64,000 nucleotides of DNA from Gammaproteobacteria bacterium (GCA_003247835.1 QJYB01000061.1:62001-126000); one strand, 5' to 3'. Shown: positions 25,965 through 34,877, numbered from the stretch's first letter. Numbers and translations: made by a program. The notes: a model not told the origin generated them from the sequence alone.

Positions 25965-27230
25965 ATGCGCTACAGACTGGCCACGCTGATCGTCCTCGCC
26001 GGCTACGCCGCACCCGCTCTGACGGCAGAGGGGGCGGCCTGGTACGTCGATCTGGGAATCGGCGCCAGTCTGGCCGACGAGCAGAAGCTGAACGACGACG
26101 GCGCGGATGCGGAGTTCGACCTGGGCGCACGCGCGTTTTCCGCAGCACTCGGCTACCGGCTAGGCCCGCACTGGCGTCTGGAGGCGGAGTACGCCCAGCG
26201 GGACAACGATCTGGAAACCGTCTACTGGCCCGATGCCGGGACCCTGCTGCATCAGGACGCGGACGATGGCGTGCGTACGTCGAGCCTGTCCCTCAACGTC
26301 ATCAGGAGCTTCCGGTTCGGCGCGTTCGCACCCTATCTCGGCGCCGGGATAGGCGCCGCGCACGTCGAGTGGCGCATGGGGGTAGCCCCCCGGGGGTTCG
26401 GCCCGAACCGCATTCCCCGGCGACCGATTCTCGACGACGCAACGGATACCCTGGCGCTGTCGTTCATCGCCGGGTTCGAGGTGCCACTCTCGGCACGGTG
26501 GGGCTTCAGCGCCGACTACCGCCTGCAGCACCTGCCCGACTTCTCGCTCACGGGAGAAGGCGGAGAGGACTACGATCTCAGTCACACGACCCATACGGCG
26601 ACCCTGCACCTTGCCTATCTGCTGTCGGGTCAGTGGGCGCCGACGGGCACACTGCCACGGAACCCTGACCGGGGCTGGTACCTCAGTACCGGCCTCGGCT
26701 CCGGCTTCGCCGTGGACTCGGAGACCGCAAACAGCATCGAGAACCTGGATGCGTTCAAAACCGGCCCCGTGTTCACCCTCGCCGCAGGCAAGGCGGTGTC
26801 ACCGCACTGGCGGTTCGAGCTCGCCTTCGAGCAACGCGAGAACAAGGTGGAGGTGGTGGACTTCAATCCGGAAAGGGGGCAGTTCCCGGCTACGGGCAAG
26901 GTGACCGCATCGAGCCTCATGCTGAACACCGCCTACCGCTTCCGCCCCTCGCGGTCCGTGCGCCCCTTTGTCGGCGCGGGGATCGGTGCAGCCTGGATGG
27001 ACTACCACGTCGAAACCCGGGGCAGCCTCTATCTCGACGACACCGCCACCTCTCCGGCCATCGAATTCGCTGCGGGCCTCGATATCGCCATCAGCGACCG
27101 ACTCGGCTTCGTCGCCGATTTCCGCAGCTGGTACACGAACCCTGTGAAGATGGACCGTCCCGACGGTACGCCCTTCGAGACCTGGCACTGGGTGCAATCG
27201 CTCGGCGTGGGGCTGCGCTACTCGCTCTGA
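25965..27230 (+). CDS. Outer-membrane protein made of two fused small beta-barrels
   Basis: A signal peptide (LATLIVLAGYAAPALTA) precedes two homologous halves of about 195 residues. Half 1 begins AWYVDLGIGASLADE and contains FAPYLGAGIGAAHVEWRM. Half 2 begins GWYLSTGLGSGFAVDSE and contains RPFVGAGIGAAWMDYHV. Each half looks like an eight-stranded OmpA/OmpW-type barrel with the signature YxGAGIGA strand. Both halves contain a WRLEAEYAQRDN / WRFELAFEQREN strand. The function is unknown. The last 13 bp overlap the convergent YjdF-like gene. Confidence 0.8.
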   Translation: MRYRLATLIVLAGYAAPALTAEGAAWYVDLGIGASLADEQKLNDDGADAEFDLGARAFSAALGYRLGPHWRLEAEYAQRDNDLETVYWPDAGTLLHQDADDGVRTSSLSLNVIRSFRFGAFAPYLGAGIGAAHVEWRMGVAPRGFGPNRIPRRPILDDATDTLALSFIAGFEVPLSARWGFSADYRLQHLPDFSLTGEGGEDYDLSHTTHTATLHLAYLLSGQWAPTGTLPRNPDRGWYLSTGLGSGFAVDSETANSIENLDAFKTGPVFTLAAGKAVSPHWRFELAFEQRENKVEVVDFNPERGQFPATGKVTASSLMLNTAYRFRPSRSVRPFVGAGIGAAWMDYHVETRGSLYLDDTATSPAIEFAAGLDIAISDRLGFVADFRSWYTNPVKMDRPDGTPFETWHWVQSLGVGLRYSL

Positions 27231-27949
27231 GTATCGGATTCGTGCAGCATGCGCGCGATGGCTTCCTCGCCCAGCGGTTGAGGATCCTTGACTCTCAGAC
27301 TTTCCTGCCACTCCCGGGCAAAGTCCCGCTGCAGGCAGAGATTCACCGTCATGGTCACTGCCATGCAGACGACCGCGCCCAGGCTCGCCAGAGCCATGTC
27401 GCGGTGGCCGTCCCACTCGTCACCCTGAGTGCCCAGATAGTGCATGCCCAGGTCGCCGCCGAAGGTGACAGCGGCTCCCCACTCGATGAGCTCGTAGAGC
27501 ATCGAGAATGACATCATCAGCAGCACCGGCAGGAAATAGCCCCAGAATCCGCGAGCACCGGCAACCCGGATGAACCATTCCCGGCAGGGGTAGGCGAGCA
27601 GTGCCCCGAACAGGAAATGCACGAGCCGGTCGTAGTGGTTCCGGGAGAATCCCAGCGCTTCGTTCAACGAGCCGCCGAACACCGCGCGCCAGGCATCATC
27701 GTAGGGTACGAGGGAATAGGTGTAGTGAGCGCCGATGGCGTGCATGCAGAAGAAAACGGTCAGCAGCGTGTACGAAAGTCGCGAGAGCCTGAGATGGCGG
27801 TAACTCCATAGCAGAACGGGGACGCTGACGAAGACGAGCGCGTTCTCGAGCAGCCAGGTGTCGCGATCCGTCGGCGCCACCGCCAGCACCAGCCAGAACA
27901 CACCGAAGATGCCGGCGAGCGTCAGGTTGTAGCGATCGCGTGCGGACAT
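27218..27949 (-). CDS. DUF2238/YjdF-like membrane protein
   Basis: The 243-residue protein has about six TM helices. It carries the family's conserved polar motifs: MHAIGAHYTYSLVPY, NHYDRLVHFLFGALLAYP, YELIEWG and GTQGDEWDGHRDM. The last of these gives a membrane-embedded cluster of Asp/His/Glu suggestive of metal binding, though the function of the family is not established. It overlaps the convergent barrel gene by 13 bp and lies 50 bp from the divergent MOSC gene. Confidence 0.85.
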   Translation of the reverse strand: MSARDRYNLTLAGIFGVFWLVLAVAPTDRDTWLLENALVFVSVPVLLWSYRHLRLSRLSYTLLTVFFCMHAIGAHYTYSLVPYDDAWRAVFGGSLNEALGFSRNHYDRLVHFLFGALLAYPCREWFIRVAGARGFWGYFLPVLLMMSFSMLYELIEWGAAVTFGGDLGMHYLGTQGDEWDGHRDMALASLGAVVCMAVTMTVNLCLQRDFAREWQESLRVKDPQPLGEEAIARMLHESDTQSE

Positions 27950-27999
27950 CGACCGAGCATAGCCTTAAACTGCCGGACGATCACCGGAGGACACAGGCA

Positions 28000-28857
28000 A
28001 TGCGCATCGGCACCATACAGGGACTCTTTCGCTATCCGGTGAAGAGCATGGGCGGCGAAGCGCTCACCGCATTGGACATCGGGCCGAACGGCGTGCCCGG
28101 CGATCGGGCCTGGGCCGTTCGTGACGAAACCCTCGGCGGCATCCGTGGCGGCAAGCGGTTTCCGGAGCTCATGCAGTGCACCGCCCGCTACCCGGCCGAC
28201 CCGCCATCGACGGGCTCCGCGCCCGCCGAGGTCACCCTGCCCGACGGCACGAGTCTTTCGATCGGCGACCTGGACGCACCACAACGACTGAGCCGCCTGA
28301 TCGGCAGTCCCGTCACCGTCTGGCCGCTGCTGCCCGCGGAGAATCTCGACCACTACCGCCGCGGCGCGCCGGTGCTCGAAGACATGGAGGCGGAGTTCCG
28401 GCGCATGTTCGGCCGCACGGCGGAAGAGCCGCTGCCCGACGTCTCCCTCTTTCCCGAGTTCCTCGCCGAGTTCGAGTCCCCGCCCGGCACCTACTTCGAT
28501 GCGTTCCCCGTACTCCTCATGACCACCGAGTCGCTGGCCCATCTGCAGCGCCGGGCACCGGAGCGGGCTTTCGACGTACGCCGCTTCCGTCCCAACGTGC
28601 TCATCGAAACCGGCTCCGATGCACCCTTTCCGGAGCGGGACTGGGTCGGCCGCTCGGTCAGGCTCGGCACGGCCGAGCTGGCAGTGACGCTCGACTGTCC
28701 GCGTTGCGTGATGACCACACACGGATTCGACGATCTGCCCAAGGATCCAGCCATCATGCGCGCCCTGGTCCGGGAGTGCGGTGGCGAGTTGGGTGTGTAC
28801 GCCACGGTGACCACTCCGGGTCACGTGCAGGCGGGCGATGAGGTCACGCTTATCTGA
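28000..28857 (+). CDS. MOSC domain protein with N-terminal MOSC_N barrel
   Basis: Start ATG at 28000, after CCGGAGG. The track's ORF starts earlier, inside the divergent gene. The 285-residue protein opens with the MOSC N-terminal domain (LFRYPVKSMGGEALTALDIGPNGVPGDRAWAV) and has the MOSC domain at its end (RRFRPNVLIETG...LDCPRCVMTTHGFDDLP). The conserved cysteine in LDCPRC could hold a molybdenum cofactor or a sulfur atom. Relatives include the YcbX/mARC group of molybdoenzymes that reduce N-hydroxylated compounds. It is followed 14 bp later by a second, different MOSC gene. Confidence 0.88.
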   Translation: MRIGTIQGLFRYPVKSMGGEALTALDIGPNGVPGDRAWAVRDETLGGIRGGKRFPELMQCTARYPADPPSTGSAPAEVTLPDGTSLSIGDLDAPQRLSRLIGSPVTVWPLLPAENLDHYRRGAPVLEDMEAEFRRMFGRTAEEPLPDVSLFPEFLAEFESPPGTYFDAFPVLLMTTESLAHLQRRAPERAFDVRRFRPNVLIETGSDAPFPERDWVGRSVRLGTAELAVTLDCPRCVMTTHGFDDLPKDPAIMRALVRECGGELGVYATVTTPGHVQAGDEVTLI

Positions 28858-28871
28858 AGCGGAGCATCGGG

Positions 28872-29504
28872 ATGCACGTCACCTCCATCAATCTGGGTAA
28901 GCCCACCCGACTTTCCGGCAAGAGCTTTTCCGGGGAAACGGGCATCTTCAAGACGCCGGTCACGGGGTCGGTGCGGGTCGAAACCCTGGGCCTGCCCGGC
29001 GACGCCGTGCTCAACGAAAGGCACCACGGCGGCCCCGACCAGGCCATCTACGTCTACGCGTCCGAAGACTACGACTGGTGGTCGGTCAGTCTCGGACGGC
29101 CCGTGGCGGCAGGCACGTTTGGCGAAAACCTGACCATCTCCGGTCTGCCGGGATCGGATCTGGCCATCGGCACACGGCTTGCCTTCAATGAGGTGCTGCT
29201 GGAGGTGACGGCGCCCCGCATCCCCTGCAACACGCTTGCAGAGCGCATGAACGATGCAACGTTCGCCAGATTGTTCATGCGCGCGGAACGGCCCGGGTTT
29301 TACTGCCGGGTGCTGAATCCCGGCACCATGGCCGTCGGCGAGCCTTTTTCGCTGAACGCCGCTGCAGCGAGCGACGTCACCGTGCTTTCCCTGTTCCGGG
29401 CGGCCGGTCGCAAGCTCGAACAGGCCGAGCTCGAGTGGTTTCTGGCTGCACCCATCGACGAGCGGACGCGCCGCAAGTTCGAGGAGCGTCTCGGCGATCT
29501 CTAG
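28872..29504 (+). CDS. MOSC domain protein (YiiM-like)
   Basis: The 210-residue protein is of the YiiM type. It shows GLPGDAVLNERHHGGPDQAIYVYASEDYDWW, TFGENLTISGL and TAPRIPCNTLAERM with the conserved MOSC cysteine, then a C-terminal helical extension. E. coli YiiM takes part in 6-N-hydroxylaminopurine detoxification with molybdenum cofactor, and a similar role is likely. It lies 14 bp after the other MOSC gene. Its stop overlaps the stop of the convergent GNAT gene by 4 bp. Confidence 0.9.
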   Translation: MHVTSINLGKPTRLSGKSFSGETGIFKTPVTGSVRVETLGLPGDAVLNERHHGGPDQAIYVYASEDYDWWSVSLGRPVAAGTFGENLTISGLPGSDLAIGTRLAFNEVLLEVTAPRIPCNTLAERMNDATFARLFMRAERPGFYCRVLNPGTMAVGEPFSLNAAAASDVTVLSLFRAAGRKLEQAELEWFLAAPIDERTRRKFEERLGDL

Positions 29505-30076
29505 AGCATCAGCCGGACGATGGGGCGGGCCGGTTTGCGCCGCGCAATCACCTGGTAACCGGCACGTTCGAACTGGGCAAGCGTCCCCCGCCAGACCTGA
29601 TCCGCCGGTCTTCGCCCCTCACCGGTGTCGCTGGGATAGGCTTCCAGGCACTTCGCCCCCTTGCCGCGGGCGAACCGTACCGTCGCGGCCAGCAGCGCGT
29701 CCGCCACGCCCCGACCACGCTCCCCTCGTGCGACGTAGAAACAGGACACGCTGAACACGCCGTCCACATCGTCCACGGGTTTGTGAATCGGACTGCGCAT
29801 GACCCGCCCGTATTCCTCCCGCGGCGCTACGGCAACCCAGCCCACCGGATCCTCTCCGCGATAGGCGAGCAGTCCCGGCTCGCTGCCACCCTTGACGATG
29901 CGCCGGAACGCCTGACGGTTTGCCGTACCGCCGCCCCGACACCCGCTCTCGAAGTCCTTCGATCCAAGACGCAGGAACATGCACCAGCAGCCACTGTATG
30001 CGCCGTTGGGGCCGAACAGGGCTTCCAGATCCGGCCAGCGCTCCGCTGTCAGCGGATGGATGCTCAACCGGCTCAT
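29501..30076 (-). CDS. GNAT-family acetyltransferase
   Basis: A 191-residue protein of the GNAT fold. The acetyl-CoA loop is FYVARGERGRGVADALLAATVRFA, preceded by the beta strand GVFSVSCFYV. A Cys-rich N-terminal motif (GPNGAYSGCWCMF) and a C-terminal FERAGYQVIAR match an unassigned GNAT subgroup. The substrate is unknown. It starts on an ATGA overlap with the VOC gene upstream, so the pair is coupled. Confidence 0.82.
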   Translation of the reverse strand: MSRLSIHPLTAERWPDLEALFGPNGAYSGCWCMFLRLGSKDFESGCRGGGTANRQAFRRIVKGGSEPGLLAYRGEDPVGWVAVAPREEYGRVMRSPIHKPVDDVDGVFSVSCFYVARGERGRGVADALLAATVRFARGKGAKCLEAYPSDTGEGRRPADQVWRGTLAQFERAGYQVIARRKPARPIVRLML

Positions 30077-30492
30077 GCAGGAGATCTCCCTGACGGTCGC
30101 GGACGTTCCGGCGGTCCCTTGAGCTCGACGCGGTTGCCGTCGGGATCCCGTATGTAGACCGCCGGGCCGTAGCCGTCCGCGCCGAGCAGCAGCTGCTCAG
30201 GTGTTTCCACCTCGATGCTCTGCTCGCGGCAGAACCGCAGGATGCGTTCACGATCCCAGGGTTCCACACGCAGTGCGAAGTGGTCCAGGTTTCTGTCCGA
30301 AGGAGCGCTGTCCAGACCGATGATATCGATCATGGATTCCCCGGCGCCGAGCTGAACCATATTCATGCTCTCCACCTCGCGGATCACCGTGCATCCAAGA
30401 TCACGATAGAAGCCGACAAGACGATCCACGTCACCGGTGCGCAGCACCAGATGATCGAGCCTCGCCAGCGAAAAGGGGGCTGTTGCCGTCAT
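30073..30492 (-). CDS. VOC-family glyoxalase/fosfomycin-resistance-like protein
   Basis: A 139-residue single vicinal-oxygen-chelate domain. LARLDHLVLRTGDVDRLVGFYRDLG gives the first metal His, LDHFALRV the second, and AVYIRDPDGNRVELKG the terminal Glu. The protein is of the length of virulence-associated glyoxalase-like proteins. It is coupled to the GNAT gene downstream (ATGA) and lies 11 bp after the ABC-F gene, so all three are likely one transcript. Substrate unknown. Confidence 0.84.
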   Translation of the reverse strand: MTATAPFSLARLDHLVLRTGDVDRLVGFYRDLGCTVIREVESMNMVQLGAGESMIDIIGLDSAPSDRNLDHFALRVEPWDRERILRFCREQSIEVETPEQLLLGADGYGPAVYIRDPDGNRVELKGPPERPRPSGRSPA

Positions 30493-30503
30493 CGTTCATC
30501 TCC

Positions 30504-32123
30504 TCATCGCATCCGTTCGAGCATCACCGACTTGGTCGCCAGCCGCTCGATGAAGCGCGCGTCGTGCTCGACGAAGATCAGCGTCGCCGTCGACGCAACC
30601 AGCGCCTCCTCGATCCGCTCCCGGGTGTCCACGTCCACGTAGTTGAGCGGCTCGTCCCAGAGCAGCAGGTGCGCCGACTCGCCGATTGACCTGGCCAGCT
30701 CCACCTTCTTCAGCTGTCCCTGGGACAGCTGTTCCAGCGGCTGGTCGAGTACCGTTCCCCGCACACCCAACGCCGCCATTATCTGTCGGAATGCCCCTTC
30801 GTCCAGGTGCGCGTCATCCAGATGGGCACGCAGGCGGCCGCGGCGCCAGCGGGGCTGCTGGCAGACTCTGGAGACCTGCAGACGTTTCGGCAGCTCGAGC
30901 TCCCCGGCCAGTGGCACATCACGTCCGGCCATGGCATCGAGCAGGCTCGTCTTGCCGGCACCGTTGGGTCCGAGAATGGCTACACGCTCCCCGGGCCGCA
31001 CATCGAAGGACACCGGCGCGAACAGCGGCGTCTCCCGCACCACACTGAGCTTCGTCGCCCGAATCAGCGGACGATCACGAGACAGTGGCGTGTGCGGTTC
31101 CGCGAGCTTGAGCTCGTACACCTTCTCAACATCCTTCAGCGTTTCCCGACGATCTGCGGCTCTACGCTCGGCACGTTGCTCGGCCGCCAGCGCCCGCTTC
31201 ATCTGCCGGGCGGCCTGGGCGCCAACGAAGCCGCGGTCACTGACCCGCTCACTCGGTAACCGCCGGTGACCACCGGCCGTCTTGTCTGCTTCCCGGGCGA
31301 GCGCACCGGCGCGCCGTGCCTCCGCCGCGATCTCGAGCCGCCGGATGTCCTTCTTCAGATGCTCATTCGCCCGCGCCTGTGCGGCGAGCCGCGCTGCCAT
31401 GGATTCGCGCCAGTCGGAGTAGCGGAGCCGGTGGTGCTCCACCGAATCCTGATTCAACGCCACCAGATGCTCGGCCGCCGCGTCGAGGAGCGCACGGTCA
31501 TGAGACACGATCAGAAACCCGGTCTTGGCATTCAGATACTCAGCCAGCTGTTGGCGTCCTGCCAGATCCAGATGATTGGTGGGTTCATCGATCAGCGGAA
31601 AAGCCGCCGGTGCGGCGAACAGCCCGGCCAGCAGCGATCTTGTCTGCTCACCGCCGGAGAGAGAGATCATGGGCCGCAGTCTGTCCCGGTCCGAGAGACC
31701 CACGGCGTCGAGCTCCCGGTCGAGCCGGGCGTCGATCTCGTAACCACCGAGGGCACGATACTCCACCTCGAGTGCCCCGTAGCGGGCGAGCGCCGGCTCG
31801 TCACCCCGGGCAAGCAGCTGCTCGATCTCCGTTTCGAGGCGATCGAAAGGCCCGGCCATCTGCCGGGCCGCCTGCCGTGCCGCCATCGCGCTTACCGAGA
31901 CCGGTTCCGAGAAGAGCATGCACGAAACCGGCCGCTCGATCTCGCCGGTATCCGGCGCGAGCCGGCCGGCGAGCAGCTTCAGCAGCGTGGTCTTGCCCCG
32001 ACCGTTGCCACCCACCAGCGCCGTGCGCCAGCCGGTGTCGATGATCAGATTGAGATGCGTGAATACTTCTCGTTCACCGCCGGGATAGGCAAACGACAGA
32101 TTGCGGCAGATGAGATTGGGCAC
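30504..32123 (-). CDS. ABC-F ATPase (Lsa/Vga-like ribosome-protection family)
   Basis: A 539-residue protein with two ABC cassettes and no TM segment. Cassette 1 has Walker A GGNGRGKTT, signature LSGGEQT and Walker B LIDEPTNHLD. Cassette 2 has GPNGAGKTS, LSQGQLKK and LLWDEPLNYVD. The basic linker (about 230-330) is the ABC-F interdomain that reaches into the ribosomal exit site. The LSQGQ signature and DEPLNYVD match Lsa-type antibiotic-resistance proteins rather than Uup/EttA. GTG start after GGAG. A hairpin in the 183-bp leader may regulate it. Actual antibiotic resistance is only inferred. Confidence 0.85.
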   Translation of the reverse strand: MPNLICRNLSFAYPGGEREVFTHLNLIIDTGWRTALVGGNGRGKTTLLKLLAGRLAPDTGEIERPVSCMLFSEPVSVSAMAARQAARQMAGPFDRLETEIEQLLARGDEPALARYGALEVEYRALGGYEIDARLDRELDAVGLSDRDRLRPMISLSGGEQTRSLLAGLFAAPAAFPLIDEPTNHLDLAGRQQLAEYLNAKTGFLIVSHDRALLDAAAEHLVALNQDSVEHHRLRYSDWRESMAARLAAQARANEHLKKDIRRLEIAAEARRAGALAREADKTAGGHRRLPSERVSDRGFVGAQAARQMKRALAAEQRAERRAADRRETLKDVEKVYELKLAEPHTPLSRDRPLIRATKLSVVRETPLFAPVSFDVRPGERVAILGPNGAGKTSLLDAMAGRDVPLAGELELPKRLQVSRVCQQPRWRRGRLRAHLDDAHLDEGAFRQIMAALGVRGTVLDQPLEQLSQGQLKKVELARSIGESAHLLLWDEPLNYVDVDTRERIEEALVASTATLIFVEHDARFIERLATKSVMLERMR

Positions 32124-32150
32124 AACGTTCTCCGGAACAGATGGGGATCA

Positions 32151-32184
32151 CACCACGTCCATCGATCGAACCATCGATGTGGTG
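32151..32184 (-). promoter_or_regulatory. Stem-loop in the ABC-F leader
   Basis: On the minus strand the leader of the ABC-F gene can fold with a 7-bp inner stem (CATCGAT/ATCGATG, 6-base loop) and a 5-bp outer stem (CACCA/TGGTG) around a 4-base bulge. It ends 28 bp before the start codon. No T-tract follows, so translational control is likelier than transcription termination. Low certainty. Confidence 0.35.
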
Positions 32185-32306
32185 ATGCATCGCCTGCAGA
32201 GATCTGTCGGATCAGTTACGCAACGGCCTGTCCTCCATGGGTACCCGCGGAATTCTAGTCACATCGCGCCGGGCAGACCAGAACGCGACTCCCTCTAACG
32301 TTCGCT

Positions 32307-33311
32307 ATGATCGCCATCGATACGTTTATACGAGGCTCCCCAGTGGACTTTCTGGTGATCGCGCTCGGCCTGGTCGTGCTGATCGGCAGCGCCATTCTGC
32401 TGATCCGTGGCGCTTCAGCCATTGCGCTCCGGCTCGGTGTCTCCGAGATGGTCGTGGGCTTGACCATCGTCGCCTTCGGGACGTCCATGCCGGAGCTCGT
32501 GGTGAGCACTTCCGCCAGTCTCGACGGACACCCCGACCTGGCCATCTCCAACGTACTCGGCAGCAATATCGTCAACGTGCTCGGCATCCTCGGTATCGCC
32601 GCCCTGATCCGCACACTGCCGGTAGGCAGCGCCACCGTTCTGTCGGAGATTCCTTTTTCGCTCACCGCCGCGCTGCTGGTGGGATTTCTCGCCAATGCGG
32701 CGCTGTTCTCCGACCATACCGCCCTCGAGATCAGCCGCACGGACGGCATCATCCTGCTGTTCTTCTTCGCGCTGTTCATGGGCTATGTCTACGTCGTCGC
32801 GAAAACCGACTCCACCAGGTCCTCGAGCCCGGGCGGGCAGCCGCCTTCTCCCGGTCGGGGACTGCTGCGCGCAGTCGTGTTCGTTGTGCTGGGACTCATC
32901 GGACTCTTCGCCGGTGGAGCGCTGGTGGTCGAAAGCGCGGTGGAAATCGCTACCCGCATGGGTGTCAGCGAGGCGCTGATCGGCCTGACCATCGTCGGTG
33001 TTGGCACCTCTCTGCCGGAGCTCTCGGCCTCGGCGGTGGCGGCCTATCGGGGCAACACGGACATGGCCGTGGGCAACGTCATCGGCTCCAACATCTTCAA
33101 CCTGCTCTGGATCCTCGGCTGCTCTTCGCTGATCACGGAGCTGCCGTTCAACGTGCTCAGCAACTACGATCTCGCCATGGTGGTTTTCGCAACGGCACTC
33201 GTACTGGTCGCCATCGCCGCCGGCCGAACAGCCTGCATACATCGACTGCACGGCGTGCTGTTCCTCGCCGTTTACGCGGGTTATCTCATCTACGTCATCA
33301 ATCGAGGTTAA
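32307..33311 (+). CDS. Na+/Ca2+ exchanger-family membrane protein (YrbG-like)
   Basis: The 334-residue protein has two inverted repeats of five TM helices. Each repeat contains the exchanger motif: VGLTIVAFGTSMPELVVS with SNVLGSNIVNVLGILG, and IGLTIVGVGTSLPELSAS with GNVIGSNIFNLLWILG. The paired GTSMPE/GTSLPE glutamates are the ion-binding residues of the CaCA superfamily. It exchanges Na+ or H+ for Ca2+ across the inner membrane. Start ATG at 32307 has no clear RBS, and GTG at 32343 is possible. Transcribed divergently from the ABC-F gene. Confidence 0.9.
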   Translation: MIAIDTFIRGSPVDFLVIALGLVVLIGSAILLIRGASAIALRLGVSEMVVGLTIVAFGTSMPELVVSTSASLDGHPDLAISNVLGSNIVNVLGILGIAALIRTLPVGSATVLSEIPFSLTAALLVGFLANAALFSDHTALEISRTDGIILLFFFALFMGYVYVVAKTDSTRSSSPGGQPPSPGRGLLRAVVFVVLGLIGLFAGGALVVESAVEIATRMGVSEALIGLTIVGVGTSLPELSASAVAAYRGNTDMAVGNVIGSNIFNLLWILGCSSLITELPFNVLSNYDLAMVVFATALVLVAIAAGRTACIHRLHGVLFLAVYAGYLIYVINRG

Positions 33312-33332
33312 ACGTCGGCTCGGACTGTGCTT

Positions 33333-34106
33333 TCAATAGTCCGCGTCGATCCCCACAGGGCAGTGATCGGAACCGGTGACGTCCGGCCAGATGAAGGCAT
33401 CCCGGACCCGTTTCGCCGCCGAGGGTGAGGCGAGCACATAGTCGATGCGCCAGCCCACGTTGTTTTCCCGCGCACCGCCGAACTGCCGCCACCAGGTGTA
33501 GTGGCCCGGCTCGTCCCGATGCTGGCGGCGAAACACGTCCACCCAGCCGGCCGACAGCCAGCGACGCATCTCTTCGCGCTCCTCCGGCAGGAAGCCGCTG
33601 CTTTTCTGGTTGGTCTTCGGTCGCGCCAGGTCGATCTCCTCCACCGCAGTGTTGTAGTCCCCGGTCACGAAGACCGGACCGCGGCGGCGCAGCTGCTCCA
33701 CCCGATCGAACACGGCACGGTAGAAGTCGAGCTTGTAAGGCACCCGGCTGTTGTCCCGCTCCTTGCCGCTGCCTTTCGGGAAATAGACGCTGGCTACTGC
33801 GAGCCTGCCGAAGTGAGCGATCAGGAGCCGGCCTTCGAGATCGAAGTGCGGATCGCCAAGCGACGTCTCGACCTTCTCCGGCGCGGTCCGGCTGTAGATG
33901 GCCACCCCGCTGTAGCCCGGACGCTCCGCCACCGAAAATGCCGTATGCCAGCCCGTCGGCTCGCGAACGTCGTCCGGCAGCTGCTCCGGAAAAGCACGCA
34001 CCTCCTGCAGCGTCATCACATCCGCTTTCGACCGCTCGAGCACGTCGAGGAATCCTTTCTTCGCGCAGGCCCGCAGGCCGTTCACGTTCCAGCTCACGAT
34101 CCGCAT
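33333..34106 (-). CDS. xthA: Exodeoxyribonuclease III (AP endonuclease family), copy 1
   Basis: I use ATG at 34106 (MRIVSWNVNGLRA), where homologues start. The 257-residue protein has the ExoIII/AP-endonuclease motifs: SWNVNGLRACAKKG, MTLQEVRAF, GYSGVAIYSR, VTGDYNTAVEEIDLARP, WRIDYVLASP and GSDHCPVGI. The catalytic Glu, Asp/Asn pair and His are all present. It repairs abasic sites in DNA. It starts 4 bp after the methyltransferase stop and is likely the last gene of that operon. A second ExoIII lies at 45068. Confidence 0.9.
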   Translation of the reverse strand: MRIVSWNVNGLRACAKKGFLDVLERSKADVMTLQEVRAFPEQLPDDVREPTGWHTAFSVAERPGYSGVAIYSRTAPEKVETSLGDPHFDLEGRLLIAHFGRLAVASVYFPKGSGKERDNSRVPYKLDFYRAVFDRVEQLRRRGPVFVTGDYNTAVEEIDLARPKTNQKSSGFLPEEREEMRRWLSAGWVDVFRRQHRDEPGHYTWWRQFGGARENNVGWRIDYVLASPSAAKRVRDAFIWPDVTGSDHCPVGIDADY

Positions 34107-34110
34107 GCTG

Positions 34111-34872
34111 TCATCCTTGTTCCCGCCGTGCCACGACGAAGAGGTAGCCATAGTGCGCTGACCAGCGGCGGTAGTAGTCCACTTCCTGCTGATGATTTTC
34201 GATAGCCGCAAGCGCGAGCGGATCAGACCGGTAGTGCTCGCGAAGCACGACCAGCCGCCGTTCCATCGGCTCGTAGTAGTCGGACCACCACGCCGCCTCC
34301 GGCAGCACGAAGTGCTCGACGACCTCGAACCCGCTCCCGCGCACGCTCTCGAGGCAGTCTTCGACTCCGCCCATCTTCGGATACGCCTCGTGCCACCAGC
34401 GATACAGTTCTTCCGGAGGCGAGTCGGTGAGCCAGACCGCTTCCGTGAAACCGATCCAGCCTCCAGGCTTCAACAGGTCGCGCCACGCAGCGAGCGCCTC
34501 CCGCACCCCCATGATGTAGATGGCGCCTTCGCACCAGAGCAGATCGAAGCTCTGGTCCGTGAAGTGGAGCCGGCGCATGTCCCCCACCTCGGTAACCACC
34601 CGATCAGCGAGACCGGCTGCCTGCAACCGCTGCGTCGTCACGGCAACGAAGCGCTCCTGGGCATCCAGGGCGGTGATCCGTGCCCCGGGCAGCAGGCGGG
34701 CCAGATCCAGGGTCTGTGTACCCGGTCCGCAGCCGATGTCGAGCACCGACGGTTCATCGGGCAGCACCACCGAAGTCAGCGCCCGGGCCGTGCAATCCCG
34801 ACTGCCCGGCGCTTCGCGCGGCAGGTCGGTGTGCACCTCGCGGAACACCCGCCGGGCGACGTCCGTCGGCAC
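34111..34872 (-). CDS. SAM-dependent class I methyltransferase
   Basis: GTG at 34872, 5 bp after the MpaB-like stop with TGAGGA in between, is the best start. The track's ATG at 34992 lies inside the previous gene. The 253-residue protein is a Rossmann methyltransferase: VLDIGCGPGTQTLDLARLLPGARITALDAQ for SAM binding, FDLLWCEGAIYIMGV as motif IV, and KPGGWIGFTEAVWL. The substrate is not evident. It is sandwiched between an MpaB-like oxygenase and ExoIII in one minus-strand operon. Confidence 0.85.
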   Translation of the reverse strand: MPTDVARRVFREVHTDLPREAPGSRDCTARALTSVVLPDEPSVLDIGCGPGTQTLDLARLLPGARITALDAQERFVAVTTQRLQAAGLADRVVTEVGDMRRLHFTDQSFDLLWCEGAIYIMGVREALAAWRDLLKPGGWIGFTEAVWLTDSPPEELYRWWHEAYPKMGGVEDCLESVRGSGFEVVEHFVLPEAAWWSDYYEPMERRLVVLREHYRSDPLALAAIENHQQEVDYYRRWSAHYGYLFVVARREQG

Positions 34873-34877
34873 GGTCC

